From: Bog-473 sp963750075
Lineage (GTDB): Bacteria > Actinomycetota > Acidimicrobiia > Acidimicrobiales > RAAP-2
Assembly (NCBI GenBank): GCA_963750075.1
Contig: CAVVPG010000004.1
Coordinates: forward strand, 124,001-188,000
Direction of reading: 5' to 3'
Length of the DNA: 64,000 bases
The notes under the pieces: generated by a model
The model's database searches: none
Told to the model about the DNA's origin: nothing
What the model saw: the letters and a program-made list of their open reading frames with translations, nothing else
In this document: piece by piece, positions 50,956-58,929 of the stretch
Position numbering within the stretch: position 1 is the first letter of the stretch
Layout of the letters: every line of letters begins with the position of its first letter
Made by a program: the position numbers and the translations under genes

Positions 50956-52167
50956 TCAGAGCAGCTCCCCGATGATCCGCAGGAGCTGTCGCGTGTCGAC
51001 CCGGATGTCGGAGGCAACCCCGCGGTTCCGCCCGGGACGGGCGCGGGGGGCCGGCGTCCCGTCGCCCACGAGGTAGCGGTAGCGCAGACCCTCGACCGTG
51101 GTGGCGAGCGCCCAGAAGCACTCGTTGACGTAGTCGGGCGCGAAGAGCTCGACTACGGCGGCGCCGGCCGGAGCGAAGGCGAGATTGGTCAGTCCGGCGC
51201 CGTGCGGGCCCACGATGCACTCGGCCTCAGCGAAGGCGCGCACCTGCTCCGTCGGCGACAGCGCGCCGGGGTCGATCGCCTCGAAGCCGAGCGGCGTGAG
51301 GGCGGCGAGCAGCTCGCGCTCGTTGTCGACCCGGCGGGTGTGCTTCCGGTCGCCCCGACCGGTGTAGAGCCGGCGGTGCGGCGAAGCCAGCTCGCCGGGG
51401 GCAGGGAGGAACTGGGCGCGCAGCCAGGGCACGATCCAGGGCGGGGTCCGCAGGTCGGCGTCGGGCAGGGACGACACGACGAGCGCGTCCGCCCTCAAAT
51501 GCGGGTACTTGTCGCTGCCGAGGCAGCGGTCGCCGGTCAGGCCGACATGGTCGAGCAGGTCGCGCTGGAACCGGGTGACGCGGTTGACCAGATAGGCGTC
51601 CGGGTGCGCCCCGGCCCGCCGCAGCAGCTCGAGCCGGGGCAGCACGTCGGTGAGGAAGTGGTAGTAGTTGTCGCTCCCCCGCGTCGTGAGGACGCCCACC
51701 GAGCCCGGCACGATGGCGACCTCGGGCAGGTGCCAGCGCAGGAAGACCGGATGCTGCGACGGCCTGGCCGCGCCGTAGTAGGGCGAGAGGTCGAAGAGGA
51801 GCGTGTCGTCCTGCGTGATGACGGCGGCATAGTGGTCGAGGACGCGACCGTTCTCTATCAGCGCGACGACGTTGGGCCCGATGAGGGCGCGGCGGTGCGT
51901 CCCGAATCGGGGGTGGTCGGCCGGGAGGCCCGCCGGGAGAGGCCGGCGCAGGTCCATGGCGGCGACCACCTCCTGCACCTCGACGCCACCGTGCGGATGC
52001 GCGCGCGCGTAGCCGGCCGCCGACGTCGCGGTGTGGCGCGGCGGCCTGGGCCGCGCCTCGGAGCCGGGCAGGCGCCGGGTGAGCGGGCTGACGGCCTGGG
52101 TGGTGCGGAGCACGCCGGCCTTGAGCCACGGGAACAGTGGGCGCAGGACGCTCGGGAGCCGTGTCAT
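50956..52167 (-). CDS. GT61-family glycosyltransferase
   Basis: A 403-residue protein of the DUF563/GT61 type. The core shows RGSDNYYHFLTDVLPRLELLRRAG, RLYTGRGDRKHTRRVDNE and the family signature ECIVGPHGAGLTNLAFAPAGAAVVELFAP. In eukaryotes GT61 includes xylosyl- and GlcNAc-transferases; bacterial members sit in polysaccharide loci, as here. ATG 52167 chosen; a TTG upstream at 52191 would add 8 residues. It is divergent from the FkbM methyltransferase gene. Confidence 0.87.
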   Translation of the reverse strand: MTRLPSVLRPLFPWLKAGVLRTTQAVSPLTRRLPGSEARPRPPRHTATSAAGYARAHPHGGVEVQEVVAAMDLRRPLPAGLPADHPRFGTHRRALIGPNVVALIENGRVLDHYAAVITQDDTLLFDLSPYYGAARPSQHPVFLRWHLPEVAIVPGSVGVLTTRGSDNYYHFLTDVLPRLELLRRAGAHPDAYLVNRVTRFQRDLLDHVGLTGDRCLGSDKYPHLRADALVVSSLPDADLRTPPWIVPWLRAQFLPAPGELASPHRRLYTGRGDRKHTRRVDNERELLAALTPLGFEAIDPGALSPTEQVRAFAEAECIVGPHGAGLTNLAFAPAGAAVVELFAPDYVNECFWALATTVEGLRYRYLVGDGTPAPRARPGRNRGVASDIRVDTRQLLRIIGELL

Positions 52168-52184
52168 ATGGTCCGGGGGTCTGC

Positions 52185-52190
52185 TAGACA
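52185..52190 (+). promoter_or_regulatory. Candidate extended -10 (TGC-TAGACA) for the FkbM gene
   Basis: TAGACA, with TG one base upstream (extended -10), ends 6 bp before GTG 52197. There is no Shine-Dalgarno, so the transcript is probably leaderless. Confidence 0.4.
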
Positions 52191-52196
52191 ACCCGC

Positions 52197-53198
52197 GTGA
52201 GCGGCGGCGGAGGTCACGGGCTCGAGCAGGAAAGCGGTGCGGTGGGGCGCTGGGCGCACCGCGCCAGGCGCACGGTGCACTGGCTGTGGGAGATCGCCCG
52301 GCACCCGGCCAACAGAGGCGGCCGGCTGGCGGCCGAGCGGCGGGCCATCACCTGGCACTGGCGCACCCGCGGTCCCGCCGGCGAGGACGTCGAGGCGGTG
52401 GTCACGGTCGACGGACGGACCCGGATCAGGGCGCGGCCGCACCAGTTCAGCGCGGTCTGGACGATCTACGACGGCGTGCACGAGTGGGAGGAGCTGCAGT
52501 TCTGCCTGCGCTACCTGCGCCCGGGCGACCACTTCGTCGACGTGGGCGCGAACGTGGGCGTCTTCTCGACGCTGGTGGGGACGAGGATCCCCGGGGTGCG
52601 CCTCACGGCTGTCGAGCCGTTCCCGCCGGTGCGCGAGGACCTGGCCGCCAACCTGGCGCTCAACGACCTCGACATCACGGTGGTGGACTCGGCGGTGAGC
52701 GACGAGGCGGGCGAGGCGACCTTCGAGGTCCTCGACCGCGACGTGCTGAACCGCTTGGCCCCCGACAGCGGCGCCGGCGGGACGGGGATCACCGTCGCGG
52801 TGACGACGCTCGACGACCTGGTCGGTGCCGATGCACCGGCGCTGATCAAGATCGACGTGGAGGGGTCCGAGCTCCTGGTCATGAAGGGCGCCCGGCGGCT
52901 GCTGGCCGACCCGGCGGCCGCCCCCGTGCTCCTCTTCGAGCACGCCGGCTACTGCGCCCACTTCGGCATCACGCCGGCCGAGGTGCGGGCGTTCCTGCGC
53001 GGGTTCGGCTACCACATTCACCTGCTCGACGGGCACCTGACGCCTTGGCACTCCGACGCGCTGCCGCCCACGCTCAACGTGATCGCGTGCCGGGACGTCG
53101 CGGCGGTGCGGGCGCGCCTCGACTCCCCCGGGGGCGCCCCGGCCGTGCCGCCGGTGCGGGTGGACGTGAACTACGGCGGAGGGACGGGGCGCCATTAG
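52197..53198 (+). CDS. FkbM-family SAM-dependent methyltransferase
   Basis: A 333-residue methyltransferase. The SAM-binding core has DHFVDVGANVGVFSTLVG, LTAVEPFPPVREDLAANLALN, the LIKIDVEGSELLVMKGARRLL motif typical of FkbM proteins and VLLFEHAG. FkbM enzymes O-methylate sugars or polyketides; in this location a polysaccharide sugar is most likely. The N-terminal 90 residues are basic and lack motifs. Its stop overlaps the stop of the convergent Wzx-like gene (4 bp shared), so no separate terminator is possible between them. Confidence 0.88.
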   Translation: MSGGGGHGLEQESGAVGRWAHRARRTVHWLWEIARHPANRGGRLAAERRAITWHWRTRGPAGEDVEAVVTVDGRTRIRARPHQFSAVWTIYDGVHEWEELQFCLRYLRPGDHFVDVGANVGVFSTLVGTRIPGVRLTAVEPFPPVREDLAANLALNDLDITVVDSAVSDEAGEATFEVLDRDVLNRLAPDSGAGGTGITVAVTTLDDLVGADAPALIKIDVEGSELLVMKGARRLLADPAAAPVLLFEHAGYCAHFGITPAEVRAFLRGFGYHIHLLDGHLTPWHSDALPPTLNVIACRDVAAVRARLDSPGGAPAVPPVRVDVNYGGGTGRH

Positions 53199-54559
53199 GG
53201 CTCCGCCATCTCGGCGACGGGGTTCGCCACGACGGCGTCCACGCCCGGCACGAACGCCCGGGCCACCTTGACGAGCAGCCACCAGCCCAGGACGGAGTAC
53301 ATGGCGCCGGCGATGGCGAGGCCGGCGGCGGCGCCGCGGGTGCCGTAGAGCTTGGCGCCGCCCATGCACAGGACGAAGAGGAACGGCACCATGACGAGCG
53401 CCAGGCGGAGGTTCTCGCCGGCGGCTCTCATGGCGCGCAGCCCCGAGGTGGCGGCTCCCGAGAGCCCGCTGAGGGCGACCGCCAGCCCGGCGTAGGGGAT
53501 GATCACGCGTGCGTCCGGCCAGTTGCGGCCGAACACCGCCGCCATGGCCTGCGCGGGCGCGGCGTAGACGAGCGCCGTCCAGCCGATGGTCACGGCGAAC
53601 GCGAACAGGCCGCCGAGCAGGAGGAAGCGCACCGCCTTGTGCGCGTCGACCTGGAAGCGCCTCGCGGCCAGCGCGATGAGGGCCGACTGGACGCCGGCGA
53701 GAAGGACGGTGATGGGGCCGAGCGCGAGCTGGGCCAGCTTGAACTCCCCGATGGCCGCCAGCGAGAGCACGAAGAGCAGGAGATACGAGATGAAGTACGT
53801 CCACGACGTGACGAGCATGAACTGGCCGGCGAAGCGCAGCCCCACCGGGCGCTCGCTCTCGTCCCAGAAACGCAGCAGGTGGCGCCGGTGCGTCCGGCCC
53901 GCGAGGTGTGCCTGCAGCGTCCACAAGCCGACCAGGGCGCCGGCGCCGCTCCAGGCCCCGAACAACCACGGCAACGTCGTCAGCCCCTGGTGGCGCAGGA
54001 CGACGTAGGCCACGAGAAAGATGACGAGCCACGCCACGTCGAGGCGGATGGCGTAGGCGGGGTCGTAGCGGCTGATCCCGATGAAGCGGGCGTAGTCCTG
54101 GCAGGCCATGAGGGGGAACGACACCGCGAAGACGACGAAGGAAAGTGTGAAGGCGCTCGGCAGCACGCCGCTCACCACGAGGATGACCCCTGTCAGCGAG
54201 AGGGAGAGGACGATGGCGGCCAGGTAACCCGCCCGCTCGTAGGTCGCCCGGACCTCGTCCTCGGCCTCGGCGCGGGTGAGCAGGCAGTCGCTGGAGAGGC
54301 TGCGCACCAGGCCCTGGCTCAGGACGTAGGTCGTCGTGAGGATGGCGAACACGCCCAGCGCGCTGGCGGAGCTGTAGTGCGCCACGATGAGGGCCAGGGC
54401 GAAGTTCGACACGCTCGAAGCGCCCTGGTCGACGATCGTGAGGGCCATCACCCGCTGGGACGACGCGGTCGAGGGCCGGACGGCGCGGCCGGTGCGGCGG
54501 TTGCGGCGGCTGCGGCCGGCGCGGCGGCTGCGGCGGCTGCGGCGGCGGTCTCGCGTCAT
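53195..54559 (-). CDS. Wzx-like polysaccharide flippase (MOP superfamily)
   Basis: A 454-residue polytopic protein with about twelve spans (first at about 37-60, VMALTIVDQGASSVSNFALAL). The pattern of paired spans and the segment DQGASSVSNFALALIVAHYSSASALG fit O-antigen/teichoic-acid flippases. The first 35 residues are an Arg-rich repeat coded by short GCGGC repeats (plus-strand 54470-54550). It would move lipid-linked polysaccharide units across the membrane. ATG 54559 used; the repeat makes the true start uncertain, and an internal ATG just before the first span is possible. Confidence 0.85.
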   Translation of the reverse strand: MTRDRRRSRRSRRAGRSRRNRRTGRAVRPSTASSQRVMALTIVDQGASSVSNFALALIVAHYSSASALGVFAILTTTYVLSQGLVRSLSSDCLLTRAEAEDEVRATYERAGYLAAIVLSLSLTGVILVVSGVLPSAFTLSFVVFAVSFPLMACQDYARFIGISRYDPAYAIRLDVAWLVIFLVAYVVLRHQGLTTLPWLFGAWSGAGALVGLWTLQAHLAGRTHRRHLLRFWDESERPVGLRFAGQFMLVTSWTYFISYLLLFVLSLAAIGEFKLAQLALGPITVLLAGVQSALIALAARRFQVDAHKAVRFLLLGGLFAFAVTIGWTALVYAAPAQAMAAVFGRNWPDARVIIPYAGLAVALSGLSGAATSGLRAMRAAGENLRLALVMVPFLFVLCMGGAKLYGTRGAAAGLAIAGAMYSVLGWWLLVKVARAFVPGVDAVVANPVAEMAEP

Positions 54560-54670
54560 ATGAAGTGAACGTGCGGTTGCGGCCGGGCTTGCTCAACGGG
54601 TGCAACTTCCCTGGTGGGCAATCTGCGGAGCGGCCCGGGGTCACCATCCCGCTTCGGACACCGTGCTGCG

Positions 54671-55723
54671 GTGCGCGCCGTGGTCAATGCGCTCCAGGCC
54701 GGCAGCACCAGCCTGGGGGTCGTGACCGAGAACCTCCTCGGAGGCTGGGACTCCCTGGGAACGGAGGACGACCTCCACCTCGTGCTCCACGCCGGCGTGC
54801 GGCTCCACGTGCCCGACTCGGTGACCGTGCACGCGGTCGGCGGGCCCCGTGCCGTGGGGATGGAGCTCCGGGTGCCCTCCCTGTGCCGACGGCTCCGTGC
54901 CGACGTGATGCTGGGCGTCACGCCCGCCACGACCTTCTCGCCCCTCCCCTGCCCCCGCGCCGCCATCGCCCACGACCTGCGCTACCGGCACCGCCCCGAG
55001 CAGTTCCCCCCGAAGATCCGCAGCAGACGCCGGGCCAGCTACGCCGTCGGCTACCACCAGGCGGACGCGATCGTCTGTGTCTCGCACCGCACCCGCGACG
55101 ACCTCCTCGAGGCGCACGACTACCTCCGGACGCGCCCTGTGACGGTGGCGCAGCTGGGTTCCGATCACGTGCTGGCCTGGGGCCCCCGGGTGCCCGGGCC
55201 CGATTACGCCCTCGCCTTCGGCCAGTTCGGCAACAAGAACGTGGGCCTCGTCCTCGACGCGTGGGCGAGGTTGCGCGGGCGCCAGGAGGGGATGCCCCTG
55301 GTCGTGGTCGGTGTGCCCGGCCCTGACCGGACGCGCGTCGTGAACGCGGTCGGGGCGCGTGGCCTGGGCGGTCTCGTGACGGTCCGACCCTGGCTGAGCA
55401 CGCAGGAGTTCCAGCAGCAGTTCCGGTCGGCCGCGCTGGTGGTCTTCCCGTCCGACTACGAGGGGCTCGGTCTGCCGGCCATCGAGGCCATGCGACTGGG
55501 GATCCCGCTCGTCATCACGCCGGACCCGGCCCTGCTCGAGGTGACGGGCGGCCTGGCCACCGTGACCGACGGGTGGGACGCCGACGCGCTGGCGCGGGCA
55601 GTGCCGCTGGCAAGGGGAACGAGCGCGCGCGGCCTGGAGCGGTGCGTGCAGCACGCGTCCGGCTTCACCTGGCGACGCACGGCGGGCGAGGTTCGGGCCG
55701 CGCTCGCCACCTGCATCGGCTGA
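54671..55723 (+). CDS. GT4 glycosyltransferase
   Basis: A 350-residue GT-B enzyme. Starts VRAVVNALQAGSTSLGVVTENLL, typical of mannosyltransferase-B-like GT4 proteins, with AIAHDLRYRHRPEQFP, VCVSHRTRDDLLEAH, ALAFGQFGNKNVGLVLDAW and the donor-binding SDYEGLGLPAIEAMRLG with its EX7E-like pair. GTG 54671 chosen as it matches the usual first strand; a GTG at 54614 would add 19 residues without family similarity. It is divergent from the Wzx-like gene and convergent with the methyltransferase. Confidence 0.87.
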   Translation: MRAVVNALQAGSTSLGVVTENLLGGWDSLGTEDDLHLVLHAGVRLHVPDSVTVHAVGGPRAVGMELRVPSLCRRLRADVMLGVTPATTFSPLPCPRAAIAHDLRYRHRPEQFPPKIRSRRRASYAVGYHQADAIVCVSHRTRDDLLEAHDYLRTRPVTVAQLGSDHVLAWGPRVPGPDYALAFGQFGNKNVGLVLDAWARLRGRQEGMPLVVVGVPGPDRTRVVNAVGARGLGGLVTVRPWLSTQEFQQQFRSAALVVFPSDYEGLGLPAIEAMRLGIPLVITPDPALLEVTGGLATVTDGWDADALARAVPLARGTSARGLERCVQHASGFTWRRTAGEVRAALATCIG

Positions 55724-55753
55724 GCGGATGGGCTCTGCGGCCGTGCGGCCTGA

Positions 55754-56563
55754 TCAGCCGCGGCGGCGGGCGAAGACGACGAGTGCCATCCACATGGAGG
55801 TCGGCAGGTGGCGCTCCACCTGGGCCACCCCGCGGCGCAGCCGGGGCCAGGGCTTGAAGTACTGCTCGAGGCCGGTCCGCCGGGCCAGGGCCCACTCGAA
55901 GTCGGCTCCGAGCTGGCGGCCCAGGTCCTTGCGGGTGTTCATCTTGTAGGCGGTCCGGAAGACGTCACGCTCTTCGCGGCCGGGCTGGAGGTGCTCGAGC
56001 GCCCTGGCGTGGCGGTCGTTGGGCACGACGCGCGCCGCGGCGGCCAGGACGGAGCCGCGGCTGATGGTCCGCGCGATGAACGTGCCGCCCGGGCGCAGTG
56101 TGCGGGCCAGCTCGGCCACGAAGGCCTCGGGGTCGATGACGTGCTCGAGCACGAAGTCGCTGACGGCCAGGTCGACGGAGGCGTCGTCGAGCGGCCAGCG
56201 CCCGTCCGCCCCGATGAGACGGAACTCGTCGATCACGGGGTTCTGGGTGCCGGTGTTCTCGACGTCGATGCCCACGACCGTGCGGCCCGGGCCGCGGAGG
56301 TCCTGCCAGGCGCCGCCGGGCCGGTCCACGTCGACCAGCACGCCGCGCCCGCAGCCGACCTCCGCGACGAGGCGGGAACGCGCTGCCACCGCCTGTGCGC
56401 TCACCATGAAGACGTGGGCGCTGTCGAGGCCGAGGATGCGATCGTCGAACATCTCGCCGAGACCGAGGTAGTCCGACGAGGTCACGGTCGAGCTCGCCTT
56501 ACCGGGCCCGCTCTGCACGGGGGGCGGTTCACCTGGGATGTGCACCGCCCCGGCGCTGCTCAC
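55754..56563 (-). CDS. Class I SAM-dependent methyltransferase
   Basis: A 269-residue methyltransferase with LVAEVGCGRGVLVDVD (SAM motif I), TVVGIDVENTG, DASVDLAVSDFVLEHVIDPEAFVAELARTLRPGGTFIAR (motifs II-III), typical of the UbiE/type-11 group. The Tyr/Arg-rich C-terminus (GLEQYFKPWPRLRR) may bind the acceptor. GTG 56563 overlaps the Wzy-like stop by 4 bp, so it is co-translated with the polymerase and probably modifies the same polysaccharide. Confidence 0.86.
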   Translation of the reverse strand: MSSAGAVHIPGEPPPVQSGPGKASSTVTSSDYLGLGEMFDDRILGLDSAHVFMVSAQAVAARSRLVAEVGCGRGVLVDVDRPGGAWQDLRGPGRTVVGIDVENTGTQNPVIDEFRLIGADGRWPLDDASVDLAVSDFVLEHVIDPEAFVAELARTLRPGGTFIARTISRGSVLAAAARVVPNDRHARALEHLQPGREERDVFRTAYKMNTRKDLGRQLGADFEWALARRTGLEQYFKPWPRLRRGVAQVERHLPTSMWMALVVFARRRG

Positions 56564-57894
56564 GACGCCGTGCCGTTTCCGGCGGCGATGGGTGCGGCAT
56601 GCCGCCCGCGGTCAGCCTCCCCCGCCGGGCGCCGTGGGCCGCGGAAGCACAGGGCCAACATGAAGGGCAGCCAGAGCCAGCGGTCGACGAGCTCCGGCGA
56701 CTGCAGGGCGAAGAACAACACCGTGGCGCAGCCGGCCAGCACGGCGTTGCGCAGGGGGTTCCGGCGGACCAGGACGCGCCGGAACGACGAGGCCATCATG
56801 AGCGCGACCCCTACCACCATGAAGATGCCGCCGGCGAACCAGTAGATGACCACGATGTCGTGGGCCGGGTAGTACACACCGAGGTACGGGTCGTCGTACA
56901 CCGCGATCGTCGTCTGGTCGAGGCCATGGCCGATGATGGGGCTCTGGACGATCCCGCTCCACGAGTCCTTGATCGTGTCGATGCGGGCACTCGTCGTGTT
57001 GTAGCCAGAGTTGCTCGTGGTTGTCTGCTGAATGCGCGCCAACGGGTTCAGGTCGAAGTGCGTGCCGTTGGACTGCACCGCGATGGCGAGGACGTACACG
57101 CCGGCGAGCGCGGCGATCACGGTGACGAGGGTGCGCAGCTTGATGCCGCGTGCGATGAAGAGGACGGCGCACCCGACCAGCGTGCTCGCCTGACCCGACA
57201 CGCTTGCACTGAAGATCAGGGCGCATCCGAGGATGGCGATGCAGACGCCCAGGTACCAGTGCGTGCGGACGCCGAGCTCGAGGGCAAGGCCGATGGCGAA
57301 GACCGTGGCCAGGGCGAACGCGACGGCCGCCACGTTGGGTTGGTTGCTCAGGCCGATGGCCCGGGCGCCCTCGAGGTTGGCCACGTTGGCATACCCGAAC
57401 ATGTGGAACTCGGTCTGGAGGAAGGCGACGAAGGCGGAGGCGGTCGTGCCGACGATGAACGCGATCATGGCGATCCGGATCCGCGTCGTCGTGTCGAGGA
57501 GCTGGCGCAGCATCCACTGCAGGACGAAGAAGACGAAGATGGCGTTGGCCACGACCTGCAGCGACCCTCCCGGGGACACGGCCTGCGAGGACGCCACCAC
57601 TCCCGCCAGGACGAACATGAACGACCCGAAGTACCACCCCGGCACGGGCGGCGCCTTCGTCGGAGGGCGCCTGCTCAGGATCAGGAGCACCGCCGCCACG
57701 AGGAACTGGGCGTCGCTCACGTCGAAGGCATGGCCCAAGCGGTACTTGAGGAGCGGAAGGAAGACCATCCCGGCGTAGACCAGGAAGCGGGCGAGCGCGA
57801 CGAAGAGGTCCTGCCGTGCGCGCGTCGTGGCGCCGGGTGTGTGGGGCGCCGGGCTCAGGGCGCGCAGCCGCACGTCAGAAGGAGGCCCGCTCAC
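56560..57894 (-). CDS. O-antigen ligase/Wzy-type polysaccharide polymerase
   Basis: A 444-residue polytopic protein with about twelve spans and one large extracytoplasmic loop (about 270-340, between NGTHFDLNPLARIQQ and YPAHDIVVIYWFAGG). The loop has the Wzy_C/WaaL features: an Arg (ARIDTIKDSW), PIIGHGLDQT and a conserved His in YPAHDIVV. It would link or polymerise lipid-linked repeats at the outer face. GTG/ATG start at 57894 used. It shares its transcript with the downstream methyltransferase and is divergent from the Wzz-like gene. Confidence 0.88.
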   Translation of the reverse strand: MSGPPSDVRLRALSPAPHTPGATTRARQDLFVALARFLVYAGMVFLPLLKYRLGHAFDVSDAQFLVAAVLLILSRRPPTKAPPVPGWYFGSFMFVLAGVVASSQAVSPGGSLQVVANAIFVFFVLQWMLRQLLDTTTRIRIAMIAFIVGTTASAFVAFLQTEFHMFGYANVANLEGARAIGLSNQPNVAAVAFALATVFAIGLALELGVRTHWYLGVCIAILGCALIFSASVSGQASTLVGCAVLFIARGIKLRTLVTVIAALAGVYVLAIAVQSNGTHFDLNPLARIQQTTTSNSGYNTTSARIDTIKDSWSGIVQSPIIGHGLDQTTIAVYDDPYLGVYYPAHDIVVIYWFAGGIFMVVGVALMMASSFRRVLVRRNPLRNAVLAGCATVLFFALQSPELVDRWLWLPFMLALCFRGPRRPAGEADRGRHAAPIAAGNGTAS

Positions 57895-58059
57895 TGGACC
57901 GTGCTCACCGTCGTGTTCCCTCCGTCCTCAACGCCCGTACGCTCGGGAAACGGACCGCGGAGCGCCTTCCTACGCACCTCGGGGGTGCATCCGGCCGCTC
58001 CGTGTCACCCGATGGGACGAATCGGCGCAAGAAATCCGACTGACTGCGTTTCCACGTTC

Positions 58060-58926
58060 ATGATGCTGGGCGAGGACGACCGAACGACACTCCGTGAGTA
58101 TCCCGAGGTCCCCCTGGTGGACGCCCCGGGCCGGGTGCAGGAGCAATCCGGGTTGCGGGAGTACGCCCTGGTGCTCTGGCGCAAGAGGGTGACCGTCATC
58201 GTGGTGGCCGCCATCTGCGTGGGGTTGACGCTGGTCTACTGCGTCGCCGTCAAGCCCACCTACCAGGCCACCTCGACGGTCCTCCTGGAGCCGGCCATCT
58301 CCCCGACGCTCCAGGAGGCCAACTTCCCGACCGGCACGCCCACGCTGATCAACGTCCCCGACGAGATCGAGGTGATCGAGAGCTCGGCCGTCTCGGACAT
58401 CGTGGCGAAGACCGCGCCGAACGCGCCTGCGGTCACCGCAGCCCAGATCGGGACGACGGACGTGGTGCGGGTCTCGGTGCGCTCGAAGGACCCCCAGACG
58501 GCGGCGGCGGCCGCAAACGCCTACGCACGGGCCTACATCGGCTTCGAGCGCAAGCAGACGATCGACACCTTCACCTCGGCGCAGCAGCAGCTGACGAACA
58601 AGGTGAACACCGTCCAGCTGGCGATCTCCAACCTGAACACCGAGATCCGCTCGGCGCCGGCCGGTGTCAGCGTGATACCGGAAGAGACGCAGCTGGGGGA
58701 CCTGGAGAGCCAGCTCGCCAACCTCGAGGACCAGCAACAGAACTACCAGTTCTACGCATCGCAGGGCGCCACCCAGGAGGCGGGCCAGATCATCTCGTCG
58801 GCCGCCGCGCCCACGAAGCCGGTCTCGCCGAAGACACTCGAATGGACGGTCCTGGCGCTGATCTTCGGGATCGTCCTCGGCATCGGCGTGGCGCTCCTCG
58901 TCAACGCCGTTTCCCCCAGGGACTGA
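58060..58926 (+). CDS. Wzz-like polysaccharide co-polymerase without kinase domain
   Basis: A 288-residue chain-length regulator. TM1 at about 43-63, a periplasmic-type Wzz domain (VKPTYQATSTVLLEPAISP ... VRVSVRSKDPQTAAAAANAYARAYI), a coiled-coil region (about 170-235) and TM2 at about 263-281, then only seven residues. Actinobacterial Wzz proteins are often fused or adjacent to a tyrosine kinase (CpsD type); here neither is present, the next gene being cobT. ATG 58060 chosen, with ATG 58063 as alternative. Works with the Wzy-like protein to set polymer length. Confidence 0.87.
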   Translation: MMLGEDDRTTLREYPEVPLVDAPGRVQEQSGLREYALVLWRKRVTVIVVAAICVGLTLVYCVAVKPTYQATSTVLLEPAISPTLQEANFPTGTPTLINVPDEIEVIESSAVSDIVAKTAPNAPAVTAAQIGTTDVVRVSVRSKDPQTAAAAANAYARAYIGFERKQTIDTFTSAQQQLTNKVNTVQLAISNLNTEIRSAPAGVSVIPEETQLGDLESQLANLEDQQQNYQFYASQGATQEAGQIISSAAAPTKPVSPKTLEWTVLALIFGIVLGIGVALLVNAVSPRD

Positions 58927-58929
58927 CCG

